Shown piece after piece: positions 46,738-56,717 of a stretch of 64,000 nt of DNA. Under the pieces are notes generated by a model. The model made no database searches. It was not told the origin of the DNA and worked only from the letters and a program-made list of their open reading frames with translations. The DNA lies in NCBI GenBank assembly GCA_017255395.1, contig JAFKDC010000003.1, positions 1 through 64,000 on the forward strand, read 5' to 3'. Positions within the stretch are counted from its first letter, which is position 1. Each line of letters opens with the position of its first letter. This stretch comes from Enemella evansiae (lineage in GTDB: Bacteria; Pseudomonadota; Alphaproteobacteria; Rhodobacterales; Rhodobacteraceae). The translations under genes and the position numbers were made by a program.

Positions 46738-46755
46738 ACCACGGTATACCGTGGT
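46738..46755. promoter_or_regulatory. 18-bp perfect palindrome upstream of acnA
   Basis: ACCACGGTATACCGTGGT reads identically on both strands. It lies 92 bp upstream of the acnA start, between acnA and the divergent DUF1223 gene. The same arms occur upstream of yajC (34404-34420), and GTATACCGTGGT recurs at 53731-53742. This suggests a site for a dimeric regulator, possibly linked to central metabolism. Confidence 0.55.
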
Positions 46756-46911
46756 ATGCGATCACCTAGTCGCCTGATTGCGCGGCGTCAAGGCCCGGGG
46801 GCGCGGCATTTGCGACAGGCTTGTCTGTCACACTCTCTCTCGAATGATTGATTGGCAAAGACAAGGGTGCTCTTTTACCTCAGAATGGCAACACTCGACG
46901 ACAGGACTCCC

Positions 46912-47619
46912 ATGTTTTCAAAGACCGCTTGGCTGCTGATCCCCTGGCTTGCTGTGGCCGGGACCGTGGCGGCACAGGACGGCGCGGACCGCTCGCCGGT
47001 GGTGGTGGAGCTTTTCACCTCGCAAGGCTGTTCCAGTTGTCCGGCGGCGGATGCGCTGCTGGCCGAGATGGCGGGGCGCGAGGACATCATCCCGCTGGCG
47101 CTGCACGTGGACTACTGGGACTACATCGGCTGGGCCGACGGCTTTGCGCAGTCCAGGTTCACCATGCGCCAGAAGGGCTATGCCCGCGCCGCCGGAGAGC
47201 GGCGGATCTACACGCCGCAGATGGTGGTGAACGGCCGCGAGGACGTGGTAGGATCGCGGCCGCTGAAGGTGGCGGCGCTGATCGAGAAACACGCGGACAC
47301 GCCGCCCAAGGTGGCCCTGACCCTGAAGCGCGAGGGCGACCGCCTGCACATCCATGCCCGCGCGCTGGAAAAAACGCGCCCCTGCGCGATCTACGCGGTC
47401 CAGTACGAACCGGCGCGCGACGTCATGATCGAACGCGGCGAAAACGCTGGGCGCAGCATCCGCTACACCCATATCGTGCGCGACTGGACGGAGGTCGGAA
47501 CCCTGCCTGACGACGCCCCCTTCGAGGCGATGATGACCGTCGATGCGACCCTGCCGGTGGTGGTGCTGGTGCAGGAAGACCGCTTCGGCCCCATCGTCGC
47601 GGCGGCGCGTCTGGAGTGA
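46912..47619 (+). CDS. DUF1223 secreted thioredoxin-like protein
   Basis: A 235-aa protein with a signal peptide (LLIPWLAVAGTVAAQ) and the DUF1223 core VVVELFTSQGCSSCPAADALLAEM, where CSSC sits like a thioredoxin active site. HVDYWDYIGWAD and RIYTPQMVVNG are further conserved parts. Linkage to acnA is common in this group. A redox role in the periplasm is likely but unproven. The start could also be 46885. Confidence 0.88.
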   Translation: MFSKTAWLLIPWLAVAGTVAAQDGADRSPVVVELFTSQGCSSCPAADALLAEMAGREDIIPLALHVDYWDYIGWADGFAQSRFTMRQKGYARAAGERRIYTPQMVVNGREDVVGSRPLKVAALIEKHADTPPKVALTLKREGDRLHIHARALEKTRPCAIYAVQYEPARDVMIERGENAGRSIRYTHIVRDWTEVGTLPDDAPFEAMMTVDATLPVVVLVQEDRFGPIVAAARLE

Positions 47620-47848
47620 CCGGCCCCGGTTTGCCGAGCCGTCCCGCCGGGGTCTGCCGGCGCCGGAGCTGAAGACGATCCGCCGCGTCGCAACGGGGCG
47701 GGAAGGGCCTTTGGGGCGCTCCCTGCACATGGACAGCGGGCGGAGAAGGCCTTTCCGGCGCGGCCTGAACCGTATCGCGACACCCGGGAAGGGCGGCGTG
47801 TAGGGGGCAGGCGCCCCGGGGCGCTGTCGTCACAGCCTGCGCCCGGCC

Positions 47849-48808
47849 TCAGCGGCTGGCCTGCGCCTCGGCCTTGCGGCGGCGCTTTTCCTGCCGACGG
47901 GGCTTCCAGCGGCGGTGCGTCCAGAGCCATTGCCCGGGGTCGGCCTCGATCCGCGCTTCCAGCCGCCGCGTCGCCTCTTGCATCATGTCCCGCGGGTCGC
48001 CGTGGAGGATCGGCTCTTCGATCACCGTGTCAAAGCCGTAGCGGTCGGCGCGGCGGATGCCGAAGTAGGGCAGCAGCAGCGCGCCGGTCTTGACGGCGAT
48101 CTCGGCGGGCGCCAGCGACGTCGGCGCGGGCTGTCCGAGGAAATCGAGCGGGGGACCCGCGCTTTCGAAGACGTCGAAAGCCATGGCGAGAATGCCGCCG
48201 CCCCGCACGTGTTTCAGCAGGGCCTTGAGGCCCGCGGGCCCCTGTTCGAAGACCGGCTCGCAGACGTCCCGGTAGTTCTGGATGTAGCGGGCATTGGCAT
48301 AGGGGTTGGCCATGGGCCGCAGCAGGCCCGCGACCCTGTGTCCCCGCGCCACCAGGGCCGAGCGCGCGCAGATCGGGCTGCCGTAGTGGCCGGTCAGCAG
48401 GATCACCGGGCGGCCTTCGGCGCGCGCCGCCTCGAAGGCGGCGAGGCCGGGTCCGGTGACCGGGTAGGCGGCGCCGCGTTTCAGCATCTCGGCCGGGTCG
48501 TAGTTTTCCACCAGCGCGCGGGCGAGGTTGTCGATGGCGGCCTCGGCGATGGCGGTCTTGCGCGCGGGTGGGGTGTCGGGCCAGACGTGGTCGAGATTGG
48601 CCTCCACCCGGGCATGGTAGCCAAGCGCGGGCGCCAGCAGGCGGCGCACCAGCCAGCTTGTCAGCGCCAGCCGCGACCGCACCGGCAAGAGGCGCAACAG
48701 GGCAATGGCTGTCGAGAGCGCCGCATTGGACAGCCGGTCCTGCCAGCCGCCGCGCGCGGAGGCGGCGGATCGTGCCTTCTTGGCCGGGGCCTGTGTCTTC
48801 GCTGTCAT
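47849..48808 (-). CDS. LpxL/HtrB-like lipid A acyltransferase, altered catalytic motif
   Basis: A 319-aa inner-membrane acyltransferase-like protein. The N-terminal basic stretch, membrane-associated LLRLLPVRSRLALTSWLVR and the HtrB-type segments (IDNLARALVENYD, PLDFLGQPAPTSLAPAEIAVKTGALLLP) fit lauroyl/myristoyl transferases. The usual catalytic dyad is HX4D/E; here H141 is followed by YGSPI, so position 146 is Ile, with no acid nearby. It may use a different residue, or be inactive. No lpx neighbours. Confidence 0.78.
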   Translation of the reverse strand: MTAKTQAPAKKARSAASARGGWQDRLSNAALSTAIALLRLLPVRSRLALTSWLVRRLLAPALGYHARVEANLDHVWPDTPPARKTAIAEAAIDNLARALVENYDPAEMLKRGAAYPVTGPGLAAFEAARAEGRPVILLTGHYGSPICARSALVARGHRVAGLLRPMANPYANARYIQNYRDVCEPVFEQGPAGLKALLKHVRGGGILAMAFDVFESAGPPLDFLGQPAPTSLAPAEIAVKTGALLLPYFGIRRADRYGFDTVIEEPILHGDPRDMMQEATRRLEARIEADPGQWLWTHRRWKPRRQEKRRRKAEAQASR

Positions 48809-48905
48809 GATGGCGTTTTAGGCGCGCGAAGGAGGGGCGGCAAGAGGCCGGGCGGACCGGCCCGTTCCGGGGCGCGCCTCCGCTGCTGGGTTCCGGCGCA
48901 GGTGC

Positions 48906-49943
48906 TTAGTCCTCGCTGTCCGGGTCGAGCAGCTCGATCTCGCCGACGCCCGCCAGGTCGCGAATGGCGGCGACCACGGCGCCCATAGCCTTTTCGCCCA
49001 GCTTGGGCTTGACCGTGCCCTTGACCCGGGCCTCTTCGCGGATCGACTCTGCCATGCGCCTGGACATGTTCGACAGCAGGAAATCGGCGGCGCGCTGGTC
49101 CTCCTCGGTCGTGGCGGCGGCGATGGCGGTGGCCAGCGTGTCGGGCTGCACGTCGCGGGTGATCTTGGGCACGTCGATGGCATTGAGCCGGTCTGGGATA
49201 TTGGCGAAGGTGAAGATCGACCGGCGCACGGCCTCGGCGAATGCGGCATCTTCCTGTTCGAGGTTCTGAAGCAGTTCCTCGCGCACCGCGGCGTTGGAGT
49301 AGTTCAGGATCGCCCCCAGCCGTTCGTCGGGCCGCGCGGCGAAGGCCTTTTCCGGTTCGGCATCCAGCTGCGCCGCGAGGCTGAGGCCGATGCGGTCGAC
49401 GGCATCGGGGGTGACGCCGGTGGTCATCGAGACCGCGTAGGAAATGCGCCGCGCGCGGTCGCCCGGCAGCTTGGCCAGGACGGTCGCGGCCTTACCCACG
49501 TCGATCTTGGACATCATGACAGCGGCGACCTCGGTGCTTTCGGAGAGCACCAGTTTTTCCAGCCGCACGGCGTCAAGCCGGTTGATCCGGTCCCATGGGT
49601 CGCCGGTCTGGCGCACCCCGGCCTCTTTCCGCAGCCGCGAGGCGGTGCGCGGGCTGATGTGGCCGTCGAGCGCGCTGAGCGCCCGGGCCATGTCGCCGGG
49701 GAAGGACAGGCCGACGGATTCCAGTTCGGAGGAGAACTCGGACAGCACGGCGTTCAGCGTTTCGCGGTCGATATAGCGCATGTTGCCCATCAAAAGCGTC
49801 AGTTCGGCCTGATAGTCGTCGGGCAGGTTGGACAGCGGAACGTCCGAGTCCTCGTTCAGGAGGAATTGCACCACGATCGCGGCCTTGGCCTTGCGGGAAA
49901 GCGGCGGGCGGGTGCCGGGGCCGGGAAGGGCGAGGGCGGTCAT
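48906..49943 (-). CDS. fliG: Flagellar motor switch protein FliG
   Basis: A 345-aa protein with FliG middle and C-terminal domains: KAAIVVQFLLNEDSDVPLSNL at the N-terminus, SESTEVAAVMMSKIDVGKAATVLAKLPGDRARRISY in the centre, and EEDQRAADFLLSNMSRRMAESIREEA at the rotor end. FliG couples stator force to rotation. It is separate from any other flagellar gene in this window. Start 49943 (MTALALPG) chosen; further upstream is shadow. Confidence 0.88.
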   Translation of the reverse strand: MTALALPGPGTRPPLSRKAKAAIVVQFLLNEDSDVPLSNLPDDYQAELTLLMGNMRYIDRETLNAVLSEFSSELESVGLSFPGDMARALSALDGHISPRTASRLRKEAGVRQTGDPWDRINRLDAVRLEKLVLSESTEVAAVMMSKIDVGKAATVLAKLPGDRARRISYAVSMTTGVTPDAVDRIGLSLAAQLDAEPEKAFAARPDERLGAILNYSNAAVREELLQNLEQEDAAFAEAVRRSIFTFANIPDRLNAIDVPKITRDVQPDTLATAIAAATTEEDQRAADFLLSNMSRRMAESIREEARVKGTVKPKLGEKAMGAVVAAIRDLAGVGEIELLDPDSED

Positions 49944-50160
49944 CCGGAAACGAATCCTTCGAGGGGGTCTTTGGTACAGGCCTAGCGGTGCCCGGGTTTC
50001 TGGTGTGTTAAGCGAACAAATTGAATGAATTTTCCCGGCGGCAGCAGGGTCGGATGCCGTGGATTTTCGTCGAGTTTTTCGCATCGTCGGCTCCGGGCTT
50101 AACCTTGCGTTAGAGCGCGGCGGACAAACCATGGCTGTCCCGAACCGTAGCGAGTGTTCC

Positions 50161-50877
50161 ATGTCCGTCGTGCCCCTCCAAGCCCCAACGCCCCGCCAGG
50201 TCGACAGTTGTCTCGTGGTCGATGACGATCACTTCGACAGGATGCTGCTGCGGCGCTGTCTCGGGCGGGACCGGCCGCACCTGAGGATCGACGAAAGGAG
50301 TTCGCTGACGGCGGCCCGTGACTATCTTGCGCGGAACCGGGCGGACCTGATCGTGCTGGACCACCGTCTGCCCGACGGCAGGGGGGCAGAGTTCGCGGCT
50401 GAATTACGCCGGGATGAAACACTGCGTGACACGATGATCTGCGTCGTCACCAGCCAGGATATCCAGGCGCTGGATGCTGTGGTGCCGGCTCTGTCGAAGG
50501 ACAGGCTGGACAGCAGGGCGCTGTGGTCGCTGGTCGGGGAATACCTGTCGATCTGCGACATCGCCAGCGGCTCGGGCGAGGCGCTGGCCGTAGCGGGCCT
50601 TGGTGAAGCCATGCAGGACAGGCTGGCGCCGCAGCTATCACGTATGCTGCGTTTGCTGCGCAGTGCCCGGGCGGGGCTTGGCAAGGCGGCACCGCGTCAG
50701 ACGGAGGCGGAACTGGAGCGGCTGGAGGCGACAATCCTTTCGCTGTCCGACTGGCTGGCGCAGACGAGGGAGGACAGGGAGGGGGAAGGAACACCCCGGA
50801 GCGTGACCCGCGCCATGGACGCGGCATCGGACTGGACGGCAGGGGCATCCGGCGAGATCCACGGGCCGGTGGCTTGA
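50161..50877 (+). CDS. Single-domain CheY-like response regulator with C-terminal extension
   Basis: A 238-aa protein. The receiver domain (about 15-125) has VVDDDHFDRMLLRRCL, phospho-acceptor D67 in LIVLDHRLPDG and K113 in LSKDRLDSRAL. The C-terminal 100 residues are helical (LERLEATILSLSDWLAQTRED) with no known output domain. It is divergent from fliG, which hints at motility control. Starts at 50131 or 50059 are also possible. Confidence 0.75.
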   Translation: MSVVPLQAPTPRQVDSCLVVDDDHFDRMLLRRCLGRDRPHLRIDERSSLTAARDYLARNRADLIVLDHRLPDGRGAEFAAELRRDETLRDTMICVVTSQDIQALDAVVPALSKDRLDSRALWSLVGEYLSICDIASGSGEALAVAGLGEAMQDRLAPQLSRMLRLLRSARAGLGKAAPRQTEAELERLEATILSLSDWLAQTREDREGEGTPRSVTRAMDAASDWTAGASGEIHGPVA

Positions 50878-50910
50878 GGGACTGGAGCGGCACCGCCGCG
50901 CGGAAAGGCA

Positions 50911-50940
50911 AACGGGCCGCCCTTCAGAGGACAGCCCGTC
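50911..50940 (-). terminator. Hairpin after the 51-aa secreted protein gene
   Basis: On the minus strand ACGGGCTGTCC pairs with AGGGCGGCCCGT (two G-U pairs) and is followed by TTTGCC. The response regulator ends on the other side, so it may serve both. Confidence 0.45.
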
Positions 50941-50968
50941 GTCTTGAGCGCCAGGTTCGCGCAGCGCC

Positions 50969-51124
50969 TCAGCTTGAGACGGGAACGCAGCTCTTGCTGT
51001 CTTCGCTGTAGGTCGTGCCGTCTGCGCAGGACATGGCGGCCTGCCGGTCGTGCCCGCACTCGGCATGGGCCAGAAGCGGCGTCAATGTCAGGGCGGTCGC
51101 TGCGAGAAGGGTCTTGATCGTCAT
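50969..51124 (-). CDS. 51-aa secreted Cys-rich peptide
   Basis: MTIKTLLAATALTLTPLLAHA is a signal peptide; the mature 30 residues (ECGHDRQAAMSCADGTTYSE...) contain three Cys. A GGAGGTATCACG ribosome-binding region precedes it. Such a peptide next to purB is common in related genomes. Function unknown. Confidence 0.7.
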   Translation of the reverse strand: MTIKTLLAATALTLTPLLAHAECGHDRQAAMSCADGTTYSEDSKSCVPVSS

Positions 51125-51208
51125 CGTGATACCTCCGTTGAACAGGGGCAGGGTAGCACGGGTCCGGGTTTCGACCAAAGTTTCCCGTCACGGTATCAGC
51201 GAAGATAG

Positions 51209-51237
51209 GCCCGCCGCCTGTTTCGCAGGCAGCGGGC
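51209..51237 (-). terminator. Hairpin after purB
   Basis: GCCCGC-c-GCCTG and CAGGC-a-GCGGGC form an 11-bp stem with one mismatch and a TTTCG loop (plus-strand reading), 8 bp beyond the purB stop. No T-run follows. Confidence 0.45.
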
Positions 51238-51244
51238 GCGGCGG

Positions 51245-52552
<1,308 letters not shown>

Positions 52553-52639
52553 CGGCAGCGTCCTTTGGGTGGGATTTGGCGCGGGTGATACGGTCTGGGG
52601 GCCTTGGGGGCAAGGGCGGCGCGTGAGGCTGCGGCGGAA

Positions 52640-52691
52640 CCGGGGCGCTGCCCCGGACCCCGGGATATTTCCGGACAGTAGAAGCAGGGGG
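52640..52691 (+). repeat. Dispersed intergenic hairpin element, copy D
   Basis: CCGGGGC-gct-GCCCCGG hairpin, ACCCCGGGATATTT, then AGTAGAAGCAGGGGG. Clean match to the element. It lies 90-140 bp upstream of purB. Confidence 0.7.
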
Positions 52692-52836
52692 AGGCCTGCG
52701 GATCGGGGAGGCGGGGAGCGGGGGCATGACGGTGGTCGCGGGTGTGTCGATGGGTGTAGCGCACTGGCGCGGTGGTGGGCGCAGAGTCGGTTTTGGCCCG
52801 GACGCGCGCGCCTGGCGCTCCGGCGGGCGCTGCGGC

Positions 52837-53169
52837 TCAGGGTTCGCGCCCGAACTGACTTCGGATCAGGGCGGCCAGCGACAGGGCGGCGTAGAGGGCG
52901 AGCGCGCCCAGCATCATCAGCGCCCCGTATGCGGTCAGGTGATGCCGCGCCCAGTCCGGCAGTGCCCCGCAGTCGCTGTAGCCATAGAGCATATTGCCCT
53001 GTGCGCAGCTTTTGGCGACGAGGACTCCGGCGCCGACTCCCGCAAGCCAGACCAGCAGGCAGAGCACGGTGACCCGGCGGTAGAGCCGCCATGACGAGGC
53101 GAGGCCGATCGCCGAGACGGCCAGCGGCAGGGCCACGAGGTAGAGCAGGACGGCGATGGTCGGGGACAT
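52837..53169 (-). CDS. 110-aa membrane protein, unknown
   Basis: Three hydrophobic segments (MSPTIAVLLYLVALPLAVSAIGLA, VTVLCLLVWLAGVGAGVLVA, YGALMMLGALALYAALSLAALI) with a loop carrying two Cys (KSCAQGN and SDCGALPDW). Start 53169 chosen at the first span. Divergent from the DUF6314 gene, 70 bp apart. Family not recognised. Confidence 0.65.
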   Translation of the reverse strand: MSPTIAVLLYLVALPLAVSAIGLASSWRLYRRVTVLCLLVWLAGVGAGVLVAKSCAQGNMLYGYSDCGALPDWARHHLTAYGALMMLGALALYAALSLAALIRSQFGREP

Positions 53170-53239
53170 GGCGGCCGGGTTTCTTGCGGGGTCGGGCCAT
53201 GGTAGGCAGGCTGGGACAGGAAACAAGTCGGGTATTCCG

Positions 53240-53629
53240 GTGCAGCTTGCGGATTTCATGGGCCTTTGGGTGCTGGAGCGGCGGATCGTCTCGGCGGACG
53301 GCGTGGAGGGCGTCTTTTCCGGCCGGGCCGAGTGGCGGCCGCAGCCGGAGGGCGCGCTCTATGTCGAGGAGGGCGAGCTGTCGATGCCCTCGGGGCGGTT
53401 CCGGGCGGAGCGGCGCTATCTCTGGGGGCCGGATCTGGACGTCTATTTCGCGGACGGGCGGTTCTTTCACCGGGTCCCGGCGGAGGGCGGCGATGCCGCG
53501 CATTGGTGCGAACCGGACCGGTACGACGTGACCTATGCCTTCGGCGCGTGGCCCGCGTGGTCTTGCCGCTGGCGGGTGAAGGGGCCTCGCAAGGACTACC
53601 AGATGGTCAGCGGTTACGCACGGGCCTAA
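53240..53629 (+). CDS. DUF6314 family protein
   Basis: A 129-aa protein: LADFMGLWVLERRIVSADG opening and YVEEGELSMPSGRFRAERRYLW...FADGRFFHRV and CEPDRYDVTYAF, the conserved pattern of this beta-rich family (lipocalin-like). Start GTG 53240 or ATG 53258. Role unknown. Confidence 0.75.
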   Translation: MQLADFMGLWVLERRIVSADGVEGVFSGRAEWRPQPEGALYVEEGELSMPSGRFRAERRYLWGPDLDVYFADGRFFHRVPAEGGDAAHWCEPDRYDVTYAFGAWPAWSCRWRVKGPRKDYQMVSGYARA

Positions 53630-53730
53630 GGCCGGGGACCGAAGCGTGGCGCCCGGGCCACAGCCTGTCCGTCGCGCCGCCCGTGAGCAAGTGCATGATC
53701 TGGCGCGGGTTTTGCGCAAACATCGGCCGA

Positions 53731-53742
53731 GTATACCGTGGT
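53731..53742. promoter_or_regulatory. GTATACCGTGGT, half of the acnA palindrome
   Basis: Twelve bases identical to the right part of the acnA-upstream palindrome, located 95-106 bp upstream of the DUF3422 gene. The left arm is not conserved, so this may be chance. Confidence 0.25.
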
Positions 53743-53836
53743 GCCCCGCTAACGCCATGAAAAGATGTGGTTTTCGCGCTTTACTTCGGGCGGGGTGCGG
53801 GGCAGGGTCCCGCGTATCCCGAGGAGTCGAGAACCG

Positions 53837-55135
53837 ATGCCGCCGATCTCTGACCACCCGCTGCGCTACAAGCTGGCCAACGAGTTGCACGCGCGCCCCT
53901 TTCCGGCGCTGAAGGCGCCCGCGCGCGCGGTCTATCTTGCCATCAAGCAGACCCGCGACGCGGCGGCGCGGGACCGGGACGCGGATCTTCAGCACCTGAT
54001 CGCGCTGCTGGACCGCTATGGCTGCCAGCATCCGCAGCCCGGCGCCACGCATTTCAGCGGCAAGATCGGCCAGCACATGCTGAAGTGGGAGCAGCACACC
54101 GAGTTCGTGACCTACACTGTCTTCCTCTCCGGTCTGGGCGAGCGCGCCTTCGACCCGGCGGATTTCGAGGTCTTCCCGCCCGACTGGCTGGAGGCGGCGC
54201 CGGGCGTGCGCGTGACCTCGGCGCTGTTGCGGGTGGCGCCGCGCGGGGAGGACGCGCAGGTGGCGGCACAGGCGTCCGAGTGGCTGGTGCCCGAGAGCAT
54301 GGCGATCAGCGCCGTGGTGGACGGTGACGCGGTAATCGCGGGCGACTTCCGCATCGACCCGGCGGGGCACCAGCGCTTCGCGGTCTTCGTGCGCGATGGC
54401 GTCGGCGCGCGGCGCGTGGGGCGGATCGTCCAGCGGGTCTGCGAGATCGAGACCTACAAGGCGATGTCGATGCTGGGCTTCACCCGGGTGCGCGAGATCG
54501 GCGCGCGGATGGGCGAGATCGACCGCGACCTGTCGCGGCTCATGCAGGAGATGACAGAGGGCGCGGGCCCCGAGGAAGAGACGCTGAAGGCGCTGCTGGC
54601 GGTCTCGGCGGAGCTCGAGAACCTCTCGGCGCGGACGGCCTTCCGCTTTGGCGCGACGGGGGCCTACGAGGCCATCGTCTCGCAGCGGATCGAAGTGCTG
54701 CGGGAAGAGCGCTTCCAGGGCCGACAGACCTTTGCCGAGTTCATGATGCGGCGCTACGATCCGGCGATGCGCACAGTCAAAAGTGCCGAGCGGCGGCTGG
54801 AGGCCATGGCGCATCGCGCGACCCGGGCGGCGGACCTGTTGCGCACGCGGGTCGAGGTCGGACGCTCGGCGCAGAACCAGCAGCTGCTGGAAAGCATGAA
54901 CAGGCGCGCGGAGCTGCAATTGCAGTTGCAGAAGACGGTCGAGGGCCTGTCGGTGGTGGCGATCAGCTACTATGCGGTCTCGCTGGTCGGCTACCTGATG
55001 TACCCGGTCGCCGAGCTTATGGGCCTGTCGAAGGGCACGATGACGGCTCTGGTCGTGGTGCCGGTGGTACTGGCGGTCTGGCTGATGATCCGCCGCATTC
55101 GCCATCACGTCGAGGACGCGGGCCCCGACATCTGA
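53837..55135 (+). CDS. DUF3422 family membrane protein
   Basis: A 432-aa protein of the DUF3422 family: DHPLRYKLANELHARPFPAL opening, HTEFVTYTVF, EIETYKAMSMLGFTRVRE, and a coiled-coil region with MNRRAELQLQLQKTVEGLSVVAISYYAVSLVGYL. Two C-terminal membrane spans end the protein. Start 53837 (MPPISDHP). Function unknown in the family. Confidence 0.88.
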   Translation: MPPISDHPLRYKLANELHARPFPALKAPARAVYLAIKQTRDAAARDRDADLQHLIALLDRYGCQHPQPGATHFSGKIGQHMLKWEQHTEFVTYTVFLSGLGERAFDPADFEVFPPDWLEAAPGVRVTSALLRVAPRGEDAQVAAQASEWLVPESMAISAVVDGDAVIAGDFRIDPAGHQRFAVFVRDGVGARRVGRIVQRVCEIETYKAMSMLGFTRVREIGARMGEIDRDLSRLMQEMTEGAGPEEETLKALLAVSAELENLSARTAFRFGATGAYEAIVSQRIEVLREERFQGRQTFAEFMMRRYDPAMRTVKSAERRLEAMAHRATRAADLLRTRVEVGRSAQNQQLLESMNRRAELQLQLQKTVEGLSVVAISYYAVSLVGYLMYPVAELMGLSKGTMTALVVVPVVLAVWLMIRRIRHHVEDAGPDI

Positions 55136-55200
55136 ACAGCTTCGATCCAGCAGGGCGCCCTTGGGCGCGCATGTCGGTTTGCGTTCGGGCCACGCAGGCC

Positions 55201-55264
55201 TTGGGGAGGGCGCTGCCCTCCCCAAACCCCACCCGAGGCATGTGTCAAACCAAACAAGCAGGGG
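55201..55264 (+). repeat. Dispersed intergenic hairpin element, copy E
   Basis: TTGGGGAGGGC-gct-GCCCTCCCCAA, an 11-bp perfect stem, then ACCCGAGGCATGTGTC and AAACAAGCAGGGG. The TATTT core is changed to CATGT. It lies between two convergent genes. Confidence 0.65.
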
Positions 55265-55396
55265 CGCTGTCCCATCTTCGTTGGTTTCTAAAGACCCCTG
55301 GAGAGCGTGCTGCGCGCGGGGGGCAAAGCTTCCCATCGGTCGCCTTGCTGAGCAAGGCGAAACCCTGCGTCCAGCGGGCGGGCTGAATGGCAAAGA

Positions 55397-55416
55397 CGCC
55401 CTCCGGTGGGAGGGCG
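55397..55416 (-). terminator. Terminator of the thiosulfate transporter gene
   Basis: CGCCCTCC-ggtg-GGAGGGCG, a perfect 8-bp stem, 41 bp beyond the stop; on the minus strand TCTTTGCC follows. Confidence 0.6.
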
Positions 55417-55457
55417 CCTTGATGGGATACTTTCGGCGTGTGGGTTAATCTGCTGGG

Positions 55458-56510
55458 TTATTCTGCCGGTTGCAGCGCCGCGCCGCGCGGGTTGCGTGCG
55501 GTCAGCGCGTTCATGGCCAGCCCGCCCAGGGCGATGGCGGCGAGCGCCAGCAGGGCCGCGACCGACAGTGTCGGGATGCCCGCGAGGCCTGCGCCGACGG
55601 TGCAGCCGCCTGCGAGCACGCCGCCCACGCCCATCAGCACCGCGCCGGTCAGGTAGCTGCCGGTTTCGCGCGGCGAGGTGAAGCTTTGCCAGTCGAGGCG
55701 GCGGGCGGCGAGGGCCGAGACGAAGCTGCCGGTGAGGACGCCTCCGATCAGGCCGACGCCGAAGCCTGCCGGGATCGAGGTCGAGGCGACGGTCCAGAAC
55801 AGCGTGTCGGCCCAGGGCGCGGTGAAGGACAGCGATTGCAGCGCGATCGGGTCGAAGTCGTCGTAGAGCACAAAGCCGGTGCCGGCCCAGCCCAGCGGGA
55901 CCAGCAGGCCGAGGGCCGCGGCGCCGATCAGCGGCAGCGCCCGGTTGCCAGAGCGCAGCGCCACGGCGAGCGCCGCCAGCGCCAGCACGGCGGTCCAGAG
56001 CGGGGCGCCGCCGGGCAGGGTGGCGAGGCTCACGGTTTCCCCGAGATCGACGGTCAGGGCGCCGAGGTTTGTGCGGACCGGTGCCAGCACGCCCTTGAGC
56101 GTCGCATGGGCGACGATGGCGAAGACCGCCAGCACGGTGACGGCGCGCAGGTTGCCGGTCGCGCTCAGCACCGTCAGGCGCGAGATGCAGCCGCGCGTCA
56201 GCACCATGCCCGCGCCGAACATCAGCCCGCCCGCGACGATGGCCACCAGCGGCAGCGCGGAGGTCATGAAGCGGTGATCGCCGAAGTCGATCCAGCCCAT
56301 GGCCACGGCGGCCTGCGTCCCGAGCAACGCTGTGGCAAGGGCCATCATCCAGACTCCCATGGCCTGACGGCGGTCCTCGCCAACGAGGCCGCGGCGGAAG
56401 CAGAACTTCGTCCGTTCGGCCAGCACGCCGAAGAGCGCGCCGAGGATCAGCGCGAAGAAGACGGAGACCTGCGGCGCGGTCAGGGTCTCGAAGCCGAGGG
56501 ATTCGAACAT
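55458..56510 (-). CDS. YeeE/YedE (TsuA-type) thiosulfate transporter
   Basis: A 350-aa membrane protein with two homologous halves and about nine spans. Conserved cysteine motifs of the family are intact: ERTKFCFRRG, LTRGCISRL and LAGGCTVGAGL. TsuA-type members import thiosulfate through a chain of Cys. A sulfur-transport role is likely. No TusA gene is fused or adjacent. Confidence 0.85.
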   Translation of the reverse strand: MFESLGFETLTAPQVSVFFALILGALFGVLAERTKFCFRRGLVGEDRRQAMGVWMMALATALLGTQAAVAMGWIDFGDHRFMTSALPLVAIVAGGLMFGAGMVLTRGCISRLTVLSATGNLRAVTVLAVFAIVAHATLKGVLAPVRTNLGALTVDLGETVSLATLPGGAPLWTAVLALAALAVALRSGNRALPLIGAAALGLLVPLGWAGTGFVLYDDFDPIALQSLSFTAPWADTLFWTVASTSIPAGFGVGLIGGVLTGSFVSALAARRLDWQSFTSPRETGSYLTGAVLMGVGGVLAGGCTVGAGLAGIPTLSVAALLALAAIALGGLAMNALTARNPRGAALQPAE

Positions 56511-56717
56511 GGGAGCCTCCGGAAGGAGCGGATTTCAGGATTTCCGCTCCAATTGAGGGCAATCGGTGCCGATGACAAGGCTTCGGTCTGACCGGGCGTC
56601 CCAAGCGTGCAGGACGGTGTTCCCCCGCGCGCCCGTACGATGGAACGGGCGTTTCGGATGCGGTTTGCGCGATGTGAGGGCTTTCGGCGGGTGCCTCAGG
56701 GGCAGCGTCCCGCGTTC

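Larger units (their letters stand above)
55136..55457. other. Convergent intergenic region DUF3422 / thiosulfate transporter
   Basis: No gene in these 322 bp. It holds copy E of the hairpin element at 55201-55264 and the terminator of the minus-strand transporter gene at 55397-55416. Confidence 0.6.

Noticed and set aside
53731-53742. GTATACCGTGGT as a full operator for DUF3422
   Set aside because: Only one arm matches; kept as a weak half-site, not as an independent finding.
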